A stretch of DNA of 64,000 nucleotides, taken from Synechococcus sp. A15-62 (GTDB lineage: Bacteria > Cyanobacteriota > Cyanobacteriia > PCC-6307 > Cyanobiaceae). Shown one piece after another: positions 16,474 to 25,149 of the stretch. Location: assembly GCF_014280075.1 (NCBI RefSeq), contig NZ_CP047950.1:992001-1056000 (forward strand), in the 5' to 3' direction. The position numbers were made by a program, and so were the translations under genes. Every line of letters begins with the position of its first letter. Position 1 is the stretch's first letter. The notes under the pieces were generated by a model that saw nothing but the letters and a program-made list of their open reading frames with translations, was not told where the DNA came from and searched no databases.

Positions 16474-17740
16474 TCACCACCGGTAGATCCTGCAGACGGG
16501 TGGTGGCGGCGCGGCTGAGTTGCTCACGCCGCATCAACCAGCTGGGCTGCAGTCCGCAACCGGCCCATTGCAGGGTTCCACGCCCGTAACGCCGATTGAT
16601 CCGGTCGATGGTCTGCATCAGGCACTCCCGTTTCTGCTGCTGCTCCTCACTCATCGGCACCATCAGATGGGTCTGCAGGATGTCGTGGCTCTGCAGGTGC
16701 TGCATCAGCACGCCGGCCTTGGCCAGTGGACGGTGGGGCCGGAAGATCCGTGCCACCAAGGGGCGTGCCGCTTGCAGCAGCACAGCTGTGTCATTGCTCG
16801 GCAGGTCCAGCTGCGTGCTGGCCGCTTGGCTGTAAAACCCAGGAGCAAACGGGCTGGTGCGGGTGTAGATGGTGAGAGCCGCTGCCCGTTGCCGTTGCTT
16901 GCGCAATTTCTCGGCGGCGCGCACCACGTAGGTGGCGATGGCCTGGTGCAGCTCCTCCTGGCTGGTGATGGGGCGGCTGAAACTGCGGCTCACGCAGGTT
17001 TCCTGCTTCGGTGCTGGTGCCAGCTCCAGCGGCAGGCAGGCATGGCCTCGCAGCTCCCGTTGCAGCCGCAGACCCACCACGCCGCATTTGGCGCGCAGTT
17101 CACCGCTCGGCATGTCCCGGAGATGTCGTGCGTTGCTGATGCCCCGCAGGCGGCACCAATGGGCCAATTGGCGACCGATTCCCCAGACATCTTCGATCGC
17201 AATGGTTTCCAGCCAGCGATCGGGGTTGTCGCACTGGCCGAGGTCGAACATTCCGGCATGGTCCGGGGTCTGTTTGGCCAGGCGATTGGCCAGCTTGGCC
17301 TGCGCCTTGCTGGCCCCTAGGCCGATGGCGATCGGAAGGCCGAGGTTCTGCCGTGCCCGTGCCCGCAGCTGGCGTGCCCAACCCTGCAGGTCGCCATTGC
17401 GGGGACGACGAATCCTCCCGAAGGCCTCGTCAATCGAATACACCTCCAGCTCTTCACAGTGGGCCTCCAGCAGGCTCATCATCCGCTGGCTCATGTCGGC
17501 ATAGAGGGCGTAGTTCGAACTGCGCACCACCACGTTGTGCCGTTCAAGTTCCCGGCGTGCCTTGAAGTACGGCGTTCCCATGCGGATGCCGAGGGCACGG
17601 GCTTCGGCACTGCGCGCAACGATGCAGCCGTCGTTGTTGGACAGCACCACCACGGGCTGACCGATCAGAGCCGGATCCAGGCTCTGTTCGCAGGAGGCAT
17701 AGAAGTTGTTTCCATCGATCAGGGCCGTGGCCTGAGGCAT
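16466..17740 (-). CDS. umuC: Y-family DNA polymerase V subunit UmuC
   Basis: The 424-residue protein starts ATALIDGNNFYASCE and has the catalytic YSIDEAF motif. The UmuC-type helix-hairpin-helix region (VWGIGRQLAHWCR) follows, then a C-terminal little-finger domain. It carries out error-prone translesion synthesis once bound to processed UmuD. It lies 12 bases downstream of umuD in the same operon. Confidence 0.95.
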   Translation of the reverse strand: MPQATALIDGNNFYASCEQSLDPALIGQPVVVLSNNDGCIVARSAEARALGIRMGTPYFKARRELERHNVVVRSSNYALYADMSQRMMSLLEAHCEELEVYSIDEAFGRIRRPRNGDLQGWARQLRARARQNLGLPIAIGLGASKAQAKLANRLAKQTPDHAGMFDLGQCDNPDRWLETIAIEDVWGIGRQLAHWCRLRGISNARHLRDMPSGELRAKCGVVGLRLQRELRGHACLPLELAPAPKQETCVSRSFSRPITSQEELHQAIATYVVRAAEKLRKQRQRAAALTIYTRTSPFAPGFYSQAASTQLDLPSNDTAVLLQAARPLVARIFRPHRPLAKAGVLMQHLQSHDILQTHLMVPMSEEQQQKRECLMQTIDRINRRYGRGTLQWAGCGLQPSWLMRREQLSRAATTRLQDLPVVKA

Positions 17741-17752
17741 GGCGATGTCGCT

Positions 17753-18184
17753 TCAGAGCGGATGGATCACGTGGATTGCGACGCCCCAGATCTGCACTTC
17801 GCCGCAGCGGTGAAGCTCCAGCGGCGGATAGTCCGGATGGGCGGCTTCCAGGCGCAACCGGCCGCGATGACGCATCAGGCGTTTGAGGGTGAAGGCACCG
17901 TCGAGCACAGCCACAACCACCTGGCCCGGGCGCGGGTCGAGGCTGCGATCGACCACCAGAAGATCGCCGTCATGGATGCCGGCGTCGGTCATCGATTCGC
18001 CGCTCACATGCAGGAAAAAGGTGCTGGTGGGATGCCGGATCAGCTGGTCATTGAGGTCGATCCCCACGTCGACGTAGTCATCGGCTGGGGACGGGAAGCC
18101 AGCGGCGACGCGTTCCCCAGCCAGGGGCAGCGTGAGCCGACTGCGCTTGGGCTGCAGGGGAAGCGGTCTGTGTTGGAGCTCCAC
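17753..18184 (-). CDS. umuD: UmuD, LexA-type self-cleaving S24 peptidase
   Basis: The 143-residue protein has the cleavage region AAGFPSPADDY near residues 27-37 (Ala-Gly scissile bond). The catalytic serine is in VSGESM and the catalytic lysine in AFTLKRL. After RecA-stimulated autocleavage, UmuD' binds UmuC to form Pol V. The gene is first in umuDC and has a LexA-like box just upstream. Confidence 0.95.
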   Translation of the reverse strand: MELQHRPLPLQPKRSRLTLPLAGERVAAGFPSPADDYVDVGIDLNDQLIRHPTSTFFLHVSGESMTDAGIHDGDLLVVDRSLDPRPGQVVVAVLDGAFTLKRLMRHRGRLRLEAAHPDYPPLELHRCGEVQIWGVAIHVIHPL

Positions 18185-18208
18185 GGCAGCAGCGACAACT
18201 GGCTAAAT

Positions 18209-18222
18209 AGTACGCATGTGCT
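18209..18222 (-). promoter_or_regulatory. Putative LexA (SOS) box before umuD
   Basis: AGTACGCATGTGCT fits the cyanobacterial LexA consensus RGTACNNNDGTWCB with one mismatch (G in place of W). It starts 25 bases upstream of the umuD ATG. It also covers the first possible start codon (18216) of the divergent gene. Confidence 0.55.
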
Positions 18223-18662
18223 GCTTGCTGTGGGGAGGGTTCGGTGAGGATGGTGGCCTTCGACATCTGGTGTTGGCTGACTCCCCTTACCTCGTGGCCA
18301 TGGCGCTGATCGATCAGCAGGGCCAGCGCGCCCTGCCCCTGGGGGGACGGTCTCAGAAAGAGGTGGCTCCGCAGGGTGAGGCTCCGGAGGCGTTGGGTCA
18401 TGCTCTGGTGCTGGAGCTGCTGCTGCGGGTGTGGCAGCGCAGTGATCAGGGTGTGCTGCAGCGTGCGGCTGGAGTCGACAGCCTGCTGCTGGTGGAGCTG
18501 CCGATGGAACGGCTGCCGGAGGACGTGCCCAGGCTCAAGGCGGACTGGTTGAACACGGGAGATACGGCTGCGTTCAAGGGGGGATTGCAGGCTTTCTCTC
18601 CGCGGGCCTGGACGGTTTCGATCGAAAAATTCAAGCCTGTGGCTCTGCAGCCGTTGTGGTGA
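18216..18662 (+). CDS. Protein of unknown function divergent from umuDC
   Basis: At most 148 residues; the start is uncertain because the ATG at 18216 sits inside the LexA-like box. GTG at 18270 or ATG at 18300 are alternatives. The sequence has ALIDQQGQRALPLGG near the start and ends FKPVALQPLW. I recognise no family. Its 3' end overlaps the convergent oxygenase gene by 32 bases. Confidence 0.6.
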   Translation: MCCLLWGGFGEDGGLRHLVLADSPYLVAMALIDQQGQRALPLGGRSQKEVAPQGEAPEALGHALVLELLLRVWQRSDQGVLQRAAGVDSLLLVELPMERLPEDVPRLKADWLNTGDTAAFKGGLQAFSPRAWTVSIEKFKPVALQPLW

Positions 18663-19230
18663 GGGGCGCTTGCTCCCAGATGTTCACGGCCACGGAATAG
18701 CGCTCGCCTTCGAAGGGATTGATCCGATGCAGGATGCCGGGGGAGAACAGCACCAGGCGGTTCACCACCGGTGGGATCGAGATCACCGAGCGGAATGTGG
18801 GTAACGGCCCCTGGTATCCGTTCTCGATCGGAGGGTTGTCGGCCAGCAGCAGTTCGCCGCCAGCGCAGCTCACGTGGGGGTAGAACACGGTGGACAGCAA
18901 GGGCAGCAGGAAACGGCCGCTGCGTTGGCCTTCCAGCTCGTCCTTGTCGATGTGCCAGTCGAGATCGTTGTTGGTGTTGCACCACCACTCGACTCCGGCC
19001 CGTTGGGGGGCAAATGGTGTTGCCAGAGGGAGCAGGGCCTCGTCGAGGTAGCGATCGACGACGGCTTGCTGAGCGGCTGCGTGAATCGAGCGGGGAGAAC
19101 CGGTTTCAGGGCGCCAGCTGAATTGAGCATCACCATCGTGTTGCTCCTTGAGCCGCCCGTGGATGTCACAGAGGTCGCGCAGGTCCTGGAGGGCGCTGGC
19201 GGGCAGAAGGTTGTCGATGACGTGCAGCAC
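18631..19230 (-). CDS. 2-oxoglutarate/Fe(II)-dependent oxygenase family protein
   Basis: The 199-residue protein has the HxD iron motif in DWHIDKDE (residue about 97), a distal His in GILHRINPFEG, and the following Arg in GERYSVAVNIW for 2-oxoglutarate binding. It resembles prolyl hydroxylase-type oxygenases. The substrate is unknown. It lies two bases after the next gene in the minus-strand run. Confidence 0.8.
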   Translation of the reverse strand: MLHVIDNLLPASALQDLRDLCDIHGRLKEQHDGDAQFSWRPETGSPRSIHAAAQQAVVDRYLDEALLPLATPFAPQRAGVEWWCNTNNDLDWHIDKDELEGQRSGRFLLPLLSTVFYPHVSCAGGELLLADNPPIENGYQGPLPTFRSVISIPPVVNRLVLFSPGILHRINPFEGERYSVAVNIWEQAPLTTTAAEPQA

Positions 19231-19232
19231 GG

Positions 19233-20066
19233 TCAGGCCTCCTCTGCGGCTTGTGCCTGCAGATGCATCAAGTGCTGAAACGCTTCGCTGTCCGTATCAC
19301 GACCGATTTTTTTGATACCGAACTGATCGCCTTTTTGAAGCAGTCGATCGATCGCTTTGCGGGGTACTTTTTTTTCTTTTGGTACGTCAATAAGAGGGCG
19401 CTGAAAGACGGCGTCCTGGCCTTCTAGAAAATGAAGAATGCTGGGAATCGCGATTTCGGTGACTGGCCAGACGCGTTGGGGTTTCTTCTTGAAGTAATCA
19501 TCTTTGAAGTAATGGTTGTAGATGACGCCGAAGAGCTGGAAGACAGGCCAAGGCATAAAGGCACCGCAGACTCGTCCGCTTCGCAGTTTTGAAACGTCTC
19601 CATCCAACATCTCTTGGGTGAATCGTTGGATTCGACGATCTGCTTTGGCTTTTTCTGTCCATTTCCAACGGACATTGCTGAACTTGAACAAGTTGTTCCC
19701 GCAGCCAATGCGGTGGTTTTGGAGCTGATCTTTTGCTTTGCCTGAAACCAGGAGGTCTGTATCGGTGTGAATCAGAACCTTGTCGTGGATGTGCTGATCG
19801 GCGAGTGCCGTTTTGATCAGTTCACACAGGGCGTAGGCCGTGCAAACTCGCCAAGTGGGTTGCTGCCGTTGTGTGAACACGATGCTGTGCCCCTCCCGTT
19901 CGGCGAAGGCGGTGAGTTCGGATTGGAGATCAGGGTGACTCTCCAGAGACACGTGGAAGTAATGACGCAACTCAAAGGGCGCAAGAAAGACCCTGTAGTT
20001 CTCCAGTTGTCGGGCGATGTGATCAATCGACTGGCCGTGGATCGGGGACAGCAGAGCCAGACGCAT
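19233..20066 (-). CDS. Possible glycosyltransferase-like protein, unknown
   Basis: The protein is 277 residues from MRLALLSPIHGQ; an ATG at 20093 would add nine residues. The early segment with SPIHG, a middle KVLIHTDTDLLV with a DxD-like DTD, and the later VWPVTEIAIPSIL look like a GT-A type nucleotide-sugar fold. No family signature is certain. The 3' half is less GC-rich than its neighbours. It may act with the downstream oxygenase. Confidence 0.6.
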   Translation of the reverse strand: MRLALLSPIHGQSIDHIARQLENYRVFLAPFELRHYFHVSLESHPDLQSELTAFAEREGHSIVFTQRQQPTWRVCTAYALCELIKTALADQHIHDKVLIHTDTDLLVSGKAKDQLQNHRIGCGNNLFKFSNVRWKWTEKAKADRRIQRFTQEMLDGDVSKLRSGRVCGAFMPWPVFQLFGVIYNHYFKDDYFKKKPQRVWPVTEIAIPSILHFLEGQDAVFQRPLIDVPKEKKVPRKAIDRLLQKGDQFGIKKIGRDTDSEAFQHLMHLQAQAAEEA

Positions 20067-20102
20067 GGTCGAGGGGGAAAGATCAGCGGCCATCCGTGAA
20101 CC

Positions 20103-20537
20103 CTAGGCGCGGTGATAGGGGCTGCCTTGGACAATCGCCTGGGCCCGGAACAGTTGTTCCACAAGCATCAGCCGCGCCAGTTCGTGGGGGAAGGTCATCG
20201 GGGAGAGGCTCAGTCGCCATTGGGCCTGCGCCTTGAGCTCAGCGGTGAGACCGTCGGCTCCACCAATCACAAAGGCCAGCCGCTGGTTGCCGAATTGTTC
20301 GAGTCGTTGTGCGAAGGGAACCGACGCCAAGGTGTCGCCCTGCTCCATCAGCGCAATCAGGGTTTCATCGGGCCGCAGGGCTGCCCTGATGGCATCGGCT
20401 TCCTTGTCTGGGTTGCTGTCGCGCAGTTCGCTGATGGTCAACCCAGGCAGGCGTTTCAGGTAGAGGTCAATGCCATCCTGAATCCAGCCACGACGCACTT
20501 TCCCCACCGCAAGAATCCGGCAACGGGCCGGGTTCAA
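20103..20537 (-). CDS. rlmH: 23S rRNA pseudouridine-1915 N3-methyltransferase
   Basis: The 144-residue SPOUT methyltransferase has the SAM-binding knot loop FVIGGADGL and the conserved C-terminus [21 protein letters not shown]...GSPYHRA. It methylates Psi1915 in helix 69 of the large subunit. The TTG start overlaps the previous stop. Confidence 0.95.
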   Translation of the reverse strand: MNPARCRILAVGKVRRGWIQDGIDLYLKRLPGLTISELRDSNPDKEADAIRAALRPDETLIALMEQGDTLASVPFAQRLEQFGNQRLAFVIGGADGLTAELKAQAQWRLSLSPMTFPHELARLMLVEQLFRAQAIVQGSPYHRA

Positions 20538-20962
20538 ATGTCGTCTCCTTCGTCCTCGAGCAGCAGCTGCCCGAAAGCCACGTAGAGGCTTTCCTCCTCG
20601 CTGCCCGGGTCCACCTTCGGCCGTTTTGGCTGGGTGTTTTTTCCCGGTCCTGGCTGGCTGCGCACTGGTGGGGCAAGGGCTGGGGAGTCGTGGTTGCTGT
20701 TGAACGACGATGGTGGAGCCGATGGTTTGCGTTGGGCCTCCAGCTGTTTGAGGCGGTCCATCAGGTGCTCAGGAACGGTGCCGTCCTGGCTGGCCTTCAT
20801 CAGTTCCCGGAAGAGCTCCTCGGGGTTCTTCTCGGTTTCAACGCGATGGCGCACCTGGCTGGCTTTGGGCGCTGCCGCAGGCTTCTCCGGTTCCGGCAGG
20901 CGTGCGGGGAGTTGGCGCCCCAACTCGCGCAGGCGCTCGAGGCTGCGGGGATCAAAACTCAT
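20534..20962 (-). CDS. Cyanobacterial conserved hypothetical, charged and proline-rich
   Basis: The 142-residue protein has an N-terminal helix with repeated Arg and Leu ([12 protein letters not shown]), a [16 protein letters not shown] segment, a Pro/Ser-rich low-complexity middle, and an acidic end with [16 protein letters not shown]. No known domain is recognised. It overlaps rlmH by four bases and probably forms a unit with it. Confidence 0.7.
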   Translation of the reverse strand: MSFDPRSLERLRELGRQLPARLPEPEKPAAAPKASQVRHRVETEKNPEELFRELMKASQDGTVPEHLMDRLKQLEAQRKPSAPPSSFNSNHDSPALAPPVRSQPGPGKNTQPKRPKVDPGSEEESLYVAFGQLLLEDEGDDI

Positions 20963-20965
20963 GGT

Positions 20966-21463
20966 TCAAGCGCAACCGAGACTCTCGCGGGTGCTGCGGC
21001 CCGTGACGGAATTCGTTCCGTCGGCAACGGCGCAGAGGCTTTTGAGTTGGTCCCCGCGCATGGGAACGTCGGTGAAGTCGGCTCCCGTGATCAACACATC
21101 ACTGAAGCGGGTGTTGAAGGCAAAGGCCCCTTCCAGCACGGCATCTTCAAGGTTGGTGCCTGTCATCACGGCGGCGTCCAGGGTGGCTTCGCGCAGGTCG
21201 GTGCCGCTGAGGTCGGCATCCTGCAGCTTCGCGCCGTAAAGGCTGGCTCCCCGCAGATCCGATCCGGAGAGGTTGGCTTCGCGCAGGTTGCTGAGGTTGA
21301 AGGTGGCCCCCCGCAGGTCCTTGTTCGAGTAGTCGGCACCGATCAGCACCTGTTTGGCCACATCCATCGCGGCGTGGGCTGGAGCCGCCAACAGCCACTG
21401 GCATGAGAACACCACCAGAGAGATCAGTACGGCCGTGAAGCGTCTGCGCATGATCGAAACCAT
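20966..21463 (-). CDS. Secreted pentapeptide-repeat protein (probably thylakoid lumen)
   Basis: The protein is 165 residues from ATG 21463; GTG at 21466 and ATG at 21451 are alternatives. A signal peptide with twin basic residues and a hydrophobic core ends AAPAHA-A. Then come about ten pentapeptide repeats with the A(D/N)LxG form (ANLSGSDLRGASL, ADLSGTDLREATL), folding as a right-handed beta-helix. The C-terminus has a Cys pair (SLCAVADG...SLGCA). Lumenal members of this family are common in cyanobacteria. Confidence 0.88.
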   Translation of the reverse strand: MVSIMRRRFTAVLISLVVFSCQWLLAAPAHAAMDVAKQVLIGADYSNKDLRGATFNLSNLREANLSGSDLRGASLYGAKLQDADLSGTDLREATLDAAVMTGTNLEDAVLEGAFAFNTRFSDVLITGADFTDVPMRGDQLKSLCAVADGTNSVTGRSTRESLGCA

Positions 21464-21529
21464 CACCGCTGAACCCTAGAACTGTTCCAGGGGGGAATGG
21501 TTTGAACCAGGACGTGATGGTTCAAGCCA

Positions 21530-21892
21530 GTGGGGTGTCAATGCAGCGGTGGCTGGGCAGAGCAGCAGGCCTTGCAGCAGCTGGAAGCGCAGGGATGGCG
21601 CTTGCTGGACCGCAATTGGCACTGCCGTTGGGGCGAGCTCGATCTGGTGCTGGAGCAGCAGCAGCAGCTGCTGGTGGTGGAGGTGAAGGGGCGTCGTACG
21701 GGGCATCACGACCGCCATGGCCTTGATGCCTTTCATTCCGCCAAACGGCGCCGCATGGCTCGCGCGATCAGTTGCTGGAGAGCGGTGCATCCGGCGTCAG
21801 CTGAGCAGCTGCTTCGGGTCAAGCTGGCCCTTGTTCCCCTAACAGCACCCTGTCGAACGATTCGCTGGATTGATGTGGAACGGCTGTGCTGA
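21530..21892 (+). CDS. YraN-family (UPF0102) endonuclease-like protein
   Basis: The 120-residue protein has a GTG start; an in-frame TGA just upstream rules out an earlier one. It contains the YraN/PD-(D/E)xK core: [20 protein letters not shown] followed by [10 protein letters not shown]. The family is predicted to be a Holliday-junction resolvase-like nuclease. It is 15 bases upstream of rsmA. Confidence 0.85.
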   Translation: MGCQCSGGWAEQQALQQLEAQGWRLLDRNWHCRWGELDLVLEQQQQLLVVEVKGRRTGHHDRHGLDAFHSAKRRRMARAISCWRAVHPASAEQLLRVKLALVPLTAPCRTIRWIDVERLC

Positions 21893-21906
21893 TGCACAGT
21901 TGACCC

Positions 21907-22731
21907 ATGGGTTTCTCCGGACATCACGCCCGCAAGCGTTTCGGTCAGCACTGGTTGCGGGACGAATCCGTGCTGCAACTAATCATCGAAGCAGCTGATC
22001 TGCAGTCCACCGATCGGGTGCTTGAGGTGGGGCCCGGTCGCGGGGCGTTGACCGAGCGTCTGCTGGCCGCGGGGCTGAAGGCGGTGCATGCGATTGAGCT
22101 CGACCGCGATCTGGTGCAAGGCCTTCGGGAGCGTTTTGAGGTTCAGCCTGGGTTCAGCCTCCATCAAGGCGATGTTCTTGATGCCCCACTGGAATTAAGT
22201 GATGGCCGCATCGCCGACAAGGTGGTGGCGAACATCCCTTACAACATCACTGGCCCACTGCTGGAGCGGTTGGTGGGCCGACTGGACCGGCCGGTCTATC
22301 CGCCCTACCAACGGCTTGTGTTGCTGGTGCAGAAAGAGGTGGCTGAGCGGATTCGTGCCCGGCCGGGCCACAGCAGCTTCAGCGCCCTGAGTGTTCGCAT
22401 GCAGTTGCTGGCTCGGTGCCATTCGGTGTGTCCGGTGCCGCCGCGCTGTTTCCAGCCGCCACCAAAGGTGCAATCGGAAGTGATCTGCCTGGAGCCCTTG
22501 CCGGCCTCGGAGCGGGTGGAGCCGGCCCTGGCCGCCCGGGTGGAATCGCTGCTGAAGCAGGCGTTTCTGGCGCGGCGCAAGATGTTGCGCAACACCCTGG
22601 CGGGTGTGGCTGAGCCAAACCGCTTGAAGGATTTGGCGGCCTCTGCGGGTTTCAGCCTGCAGCAACGCCCCCAGGAACTCGCGCCCGCCACCTGGGTCGC
22701 CCTGGCCAGGGGTTTGAATCGGGGCGACTGA
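21907..22731 (+). CDS. rsmA: 16S rRNA A1518/A1519 dimethyltransferase
   Basis: The 274-residue protein starts HARKRFGQHWLRD, the typical KsgA opening. It has the SAM site EVGPGRGALTERLL and the catalytic NIPYNITGPLL. It dimethylates two adjacent adenosines in helix 45, a late step of 30S maturation. It is followed nine bases later by ispE, a frequent pairing. Confidence 0.97.
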   Translation: MGFSGHHARKRFGQHWLRDESVLQLIIEAADLQSTDRVLEVGPGRGALTERLLAAGLKAVHAIELDRDLVQGLRERFEVQPGFSLHQGDVLDAPLELSDGRIADKVVANIPYNITGPLLERLVGRLDRPVYPPYQRLVLLVQKEVAERIRARPGHSSFSALSVRMQLLARCHSVCPVPPRCFQPPPKVQSEVICLEPLPASERVEPALAARVESLLKQAFLARRKMLRNTLAGVAEPNRLKDLAASAGFSLQQRPQELAPATWVALARGLNRGD

Positions 22732-22740
22732 ACAACCACC

Positions 22741-23664
22741 ATGATCACGGTGTCGGCCCCGGCCAAAGTCAACCTGCACCTGGAGGTCCTGGGGCTGCGT
22801 TCGGACGGTTTCCATGAGCTGGCCATGGTGATGCAGAGCATCGACTTGGCGGATCGCCTGAGCTTTCAGAACACCGCCGATGCACAACTCAGCCTCACCT
22901 GCGATGACGCCAGCCTCAGCGTCGGCGACGACAACCTGATCCTCCGGGCCGCCCAGTTGCTGCGGGACCGTTCGGGTTTCAGTGAATTGGGGGCGTCAAT
23001 TCATCTGGAGAAGCGCATCCCCATCGGTGCTGGCCTGGCTGGTGGCTCCAGCGACGGCGCCGCGGCACTGGTTGGTCTGAATGCTCTGTGGGGCTTGGGC
23101 CACAGCCCCGCGGATCTGGAGCGAATGGCCGCTGAGCTCGGTTCCGACATGCCTTTCTGTGTGGCCGGAGGATGTCAGCTCTGCTTCGGGCGAGGTGAAC
23201 AACTGGAAGCCGTGCCGCCAACGCCCCAACCCCTGGCGGTGCTCTTGGTCAAAGACCCCACGGTGAGCGTCTCAACGCCCTGGGCTTACAAGCGTTGCCG
23301 CGAACTCAAGCAATCCCACTACCTCGCTGATGAGGCGGCTTTTGAACAACGCCGGCAAGCGTTGCGCAGCGTTGATTGGCTCCAGCCATTGCGTAGAGAT
23401 CTGCCACCTCCTTTGCGCAATGACCTGCAGGACGTGGTGGCGCCCGAAACAGCTGCAGTGCGTTCGGCGCTCGATCTGTTGAACAGCGTTCCCCAAAGCT
23501 TGGCGGTGGCCATGAGCGGTTCTGGACCCAGTTGCTTCGGGCTGTTCTCCGATCTGGCGTCGTGCCGCCAGGCACAGGATCAGCTTGCTCCTCAGCTGGA
23601 GCGCGCCGGCCTGAAGGCCTGGTCTTGCGCCCTCCGCAGCGATGGCGTGAGGATCGAGGCATGA
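22741..23664 (+). CDS. ispE: 4-diphosphocytidyl-2-C-methyl-D-erythritol kinase
   Basis: The 307-residue GHMP kinase has [13 protein letters not shown] at the N-terminus, the ATP loop [17 protein letters not shown] and the C-terminal [10 protein letters not shown]. It phosphorylates CDP-ME in the MEP isoprenoid pathway that feeds carotenoid, chlorophyll and quinone synthesis. The stop overlaps the next start (ATGA). Confidence 0.97.
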   Translation: MITVSAPAKVNLHLEVLGLRSDGFHELAMVMQSIDLADRLSFQNTADAQLSLTCDDASLSVGDDNLILRAAQLLRDRSGFSELGASIHLEKRIPIGAGLAGGSSDGAAALVGLNALWGLGHSPADLERMAAELGSDMPFCVAGGCQLCFGRGEQLEAVPPTPQPLAVLLVKDPTVSVSTPWAYKRCRELKQSHYLADEAAFEQRRQALRSVDWLQPLRRDLPPPLRNDLQDVVAPETAAVRSALDLLNSVPQSLAVAMSGSGPSCFGLFSDLASCRQAQDQLAPQLERAGLKAWSCALRSDGVRIEA

Positions 23665-23978
23665 CTGATGTCCCCACACCAGAGAGCCCCGAACCACGGG
23701 ATCCGCGCAAAGGTCCGCTCAGTTTTCTCTCTGGAGCCCTGACGGCTGGGCTTTTGGCCTGGCTGGCCCTGGGGTTGAGTCGGCGGATGGTGGTGTACTT
23801 CGCCGTTCATCCCCCGCACTACAGCTCGCCGATTGCCCAAAACATCGCCGTCACCCTCAAGACCCTGCTGGTGGGTTTGTCCTTCCTGGCCACCTTCAGC
23901 ACCGCTTTTGTGGCCCTCGGCCTGACCCTGGTGTTTCTTCGCAGTCTCTTTACGGCTCGCGATCAGAACCCTGCCTAG
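23661..23978 (+). CDS. DUF3082-family membrane protein
   Basis: The 105-residue protein has an acidic, proline-rich N-terminus and two membrane helices (about 25-45 and 70-96). It contains [41 protein letters not shown]. The pattern resembles DUF3082, a cyanobacterial membrane family. It overlaps ispE by four bases and is probably cotranscribed with it. Confidence 0.75.
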   Translation: MTDVPTPESPEPRDPRKGPLSFLSGALTAGLLAWLALGLSRRMVVYFAVHPPHYSSPIAQNIAVTLKTLLVGLSFLATFSTAFVALGLTLVFLRSLFTARDQNPA

Positions 23979-24002
23979 CGTCCGCTCATTGCCAGGGTTC
24001 GG

Positions 24003-24098
24003 ATGACGCCCCACGACCTCGGCCAGCTGGCGTTGCTGCTGTCTCCGGCCATGCTCCTTTCAGTGCTGTTGCTGTTCACTTTCGCGGCCGGCGGTTGA
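24003..24098 (+). CDS. Possible 31-residue single-helix membrane protein
   Basis: A short ORF beginning MTPHDLGQLALLLSP and ending in AAGG encodes a soluble turn followed by one hydrophobic helix. It lies between the DUF3082 gene and pdhB, a gap with no other gene. Such short proteins are common in thylakoid complexes, but nothing here identifies one. Confidence 0.45.
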   Translation: MTPHDLGQLALLLSPAMLLSVLLLFTFAAGG

Positions 24099-24160
24099 CC
24101 CTGCGCTGACTGAGATAGCTTGGCCTCACCACCCGGACAGGCCGGGATCACTGTGACGCC

Positions 24161-25144
24161 GTGGCAGGAACACTTCTCTTCAACGCCCTTCGGGAAGCCA
24201 TCGACGAGGAGATGGGCAGAGACCCCCACGTCTGCGTGATGGGGGAGGACGTCGGTCATTACGGCGGCAGCTACAAGGTCACCAAGGATCTGGCGGAGAA
24301 ATACGGCGATCTCAGGGTGCTCGACACACCAATTGCTGAGAACGGCTTCACCGGAATGGCGGTTGGTGCGGCGATGACCGGTCTCCGGCCGATCGTTGAG
24401 GGCATGAACATGGGCTTCCTGCTCCTGGCCTTCAACCAGATCTCCAACAACATGGGGATGCTCCGCTACACCAGCGGGGGCAACTTCACCATTCCCACCG
24501 TGGTGCGCGGTCCAGGCGGTGTTGGTCGTCAGCTAGGCGCTGAGCACAGCCAACGGCTTGAGGCCTACTTCCATGCCGTTCCCGGCATCAAGATCGTGGC
24601 CTGCAGCACGCCCACCAATGCCAAAGGCCTGATGAAGGCCGCGATTCGCGATAACAATCCTGTGCTCTTCTTCGAGCACGTTCTGCTGTACAACCTCAGC
24701 GAGGAGCTCCCCGAAGGCGACTACACCTGTGCCCTCGACCAGGCGGATCTGGTGAAGGAAGGCACCGATGTGACGATCCTCACCTACTCCCGGATGCGTC
24801 ATCACTGCCTCAAGGCTGTGGAGCAACTGGAGGCAGAGGGTGTGAGCGTTGAACTGATCGATCTGATCAGCCTCAAGCCCTTCGACATGGAGACAATCAG
24901 CCGCTCCATCCGCAAGACCAACAAGGTCATCGTGGTGGAGGAATGCATGAAGACCGGCGGCATCGGGGCTGAGTTGATTGCGCTGATCACCGAGCAGTGC
25001 TTCGACGACCTGGATGCCCGGCCTGTGCGTCTTTCCAGTCAGGACATCCCCACCCCCTACAACGGTTCCCTGGAGAACCTCACGATCATTCAGCCGCATC
25101 AGATCGTTGAGGCGGCTAATGCGTTGGTCAACAAGGGCATCTGA
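24161..25144 (+). CDS. pdhB: Pyruvate dehydrogenase E1 component beta subunit
   Basis: The 327-residue protein has a GTG start. It has the transketolase pyrimidine-binding part ([36 protein letters not shown]) and the C-terminal transketolase domain ([17 protein letters not shown]). With E1 alpha it binds thiamine diphosphate and decarboxylates pyruvate to supply acetyl-CoA. The alpha subunit gene is not in this window. Confidence 0.96.
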   Translation: MAGTLLFNALREAIDEEMGRDPHVCVMGEDVGHYGGSYKVTKDLAEKYGDLRVLDTPIAENGFTGMAVGAAMTGLRPIVEGMNMGFLLLAFNQISNNMGMLRYTSGGNFTIPTVVRGPGGVGRQLGAEHSQRLEAYFHAVPGIKIVACSTPTNAKGLMKAAIRDNNPVLFFEHVLLYNLSEELPEGDYTCALDQADLVKEGTDVTILTYSRMRHHCLKAVEQLEAEGVSVELIDLISLKPFDMETISRSIRKTNKVIVVEECMKTGGIGAELIALITEQCFDDLDARPVRLSSQDIPTPYNGSLENLTIIQPHQIVEAANALVNKGI

Positions 25145-25149
25145 CGTTG

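Noticed and set aside
16520-18247. Two long plus-strand frames opposite umuC and umuD
   Set aside because: Both are shadows of genes with clear catalytic motifs on the other strand.
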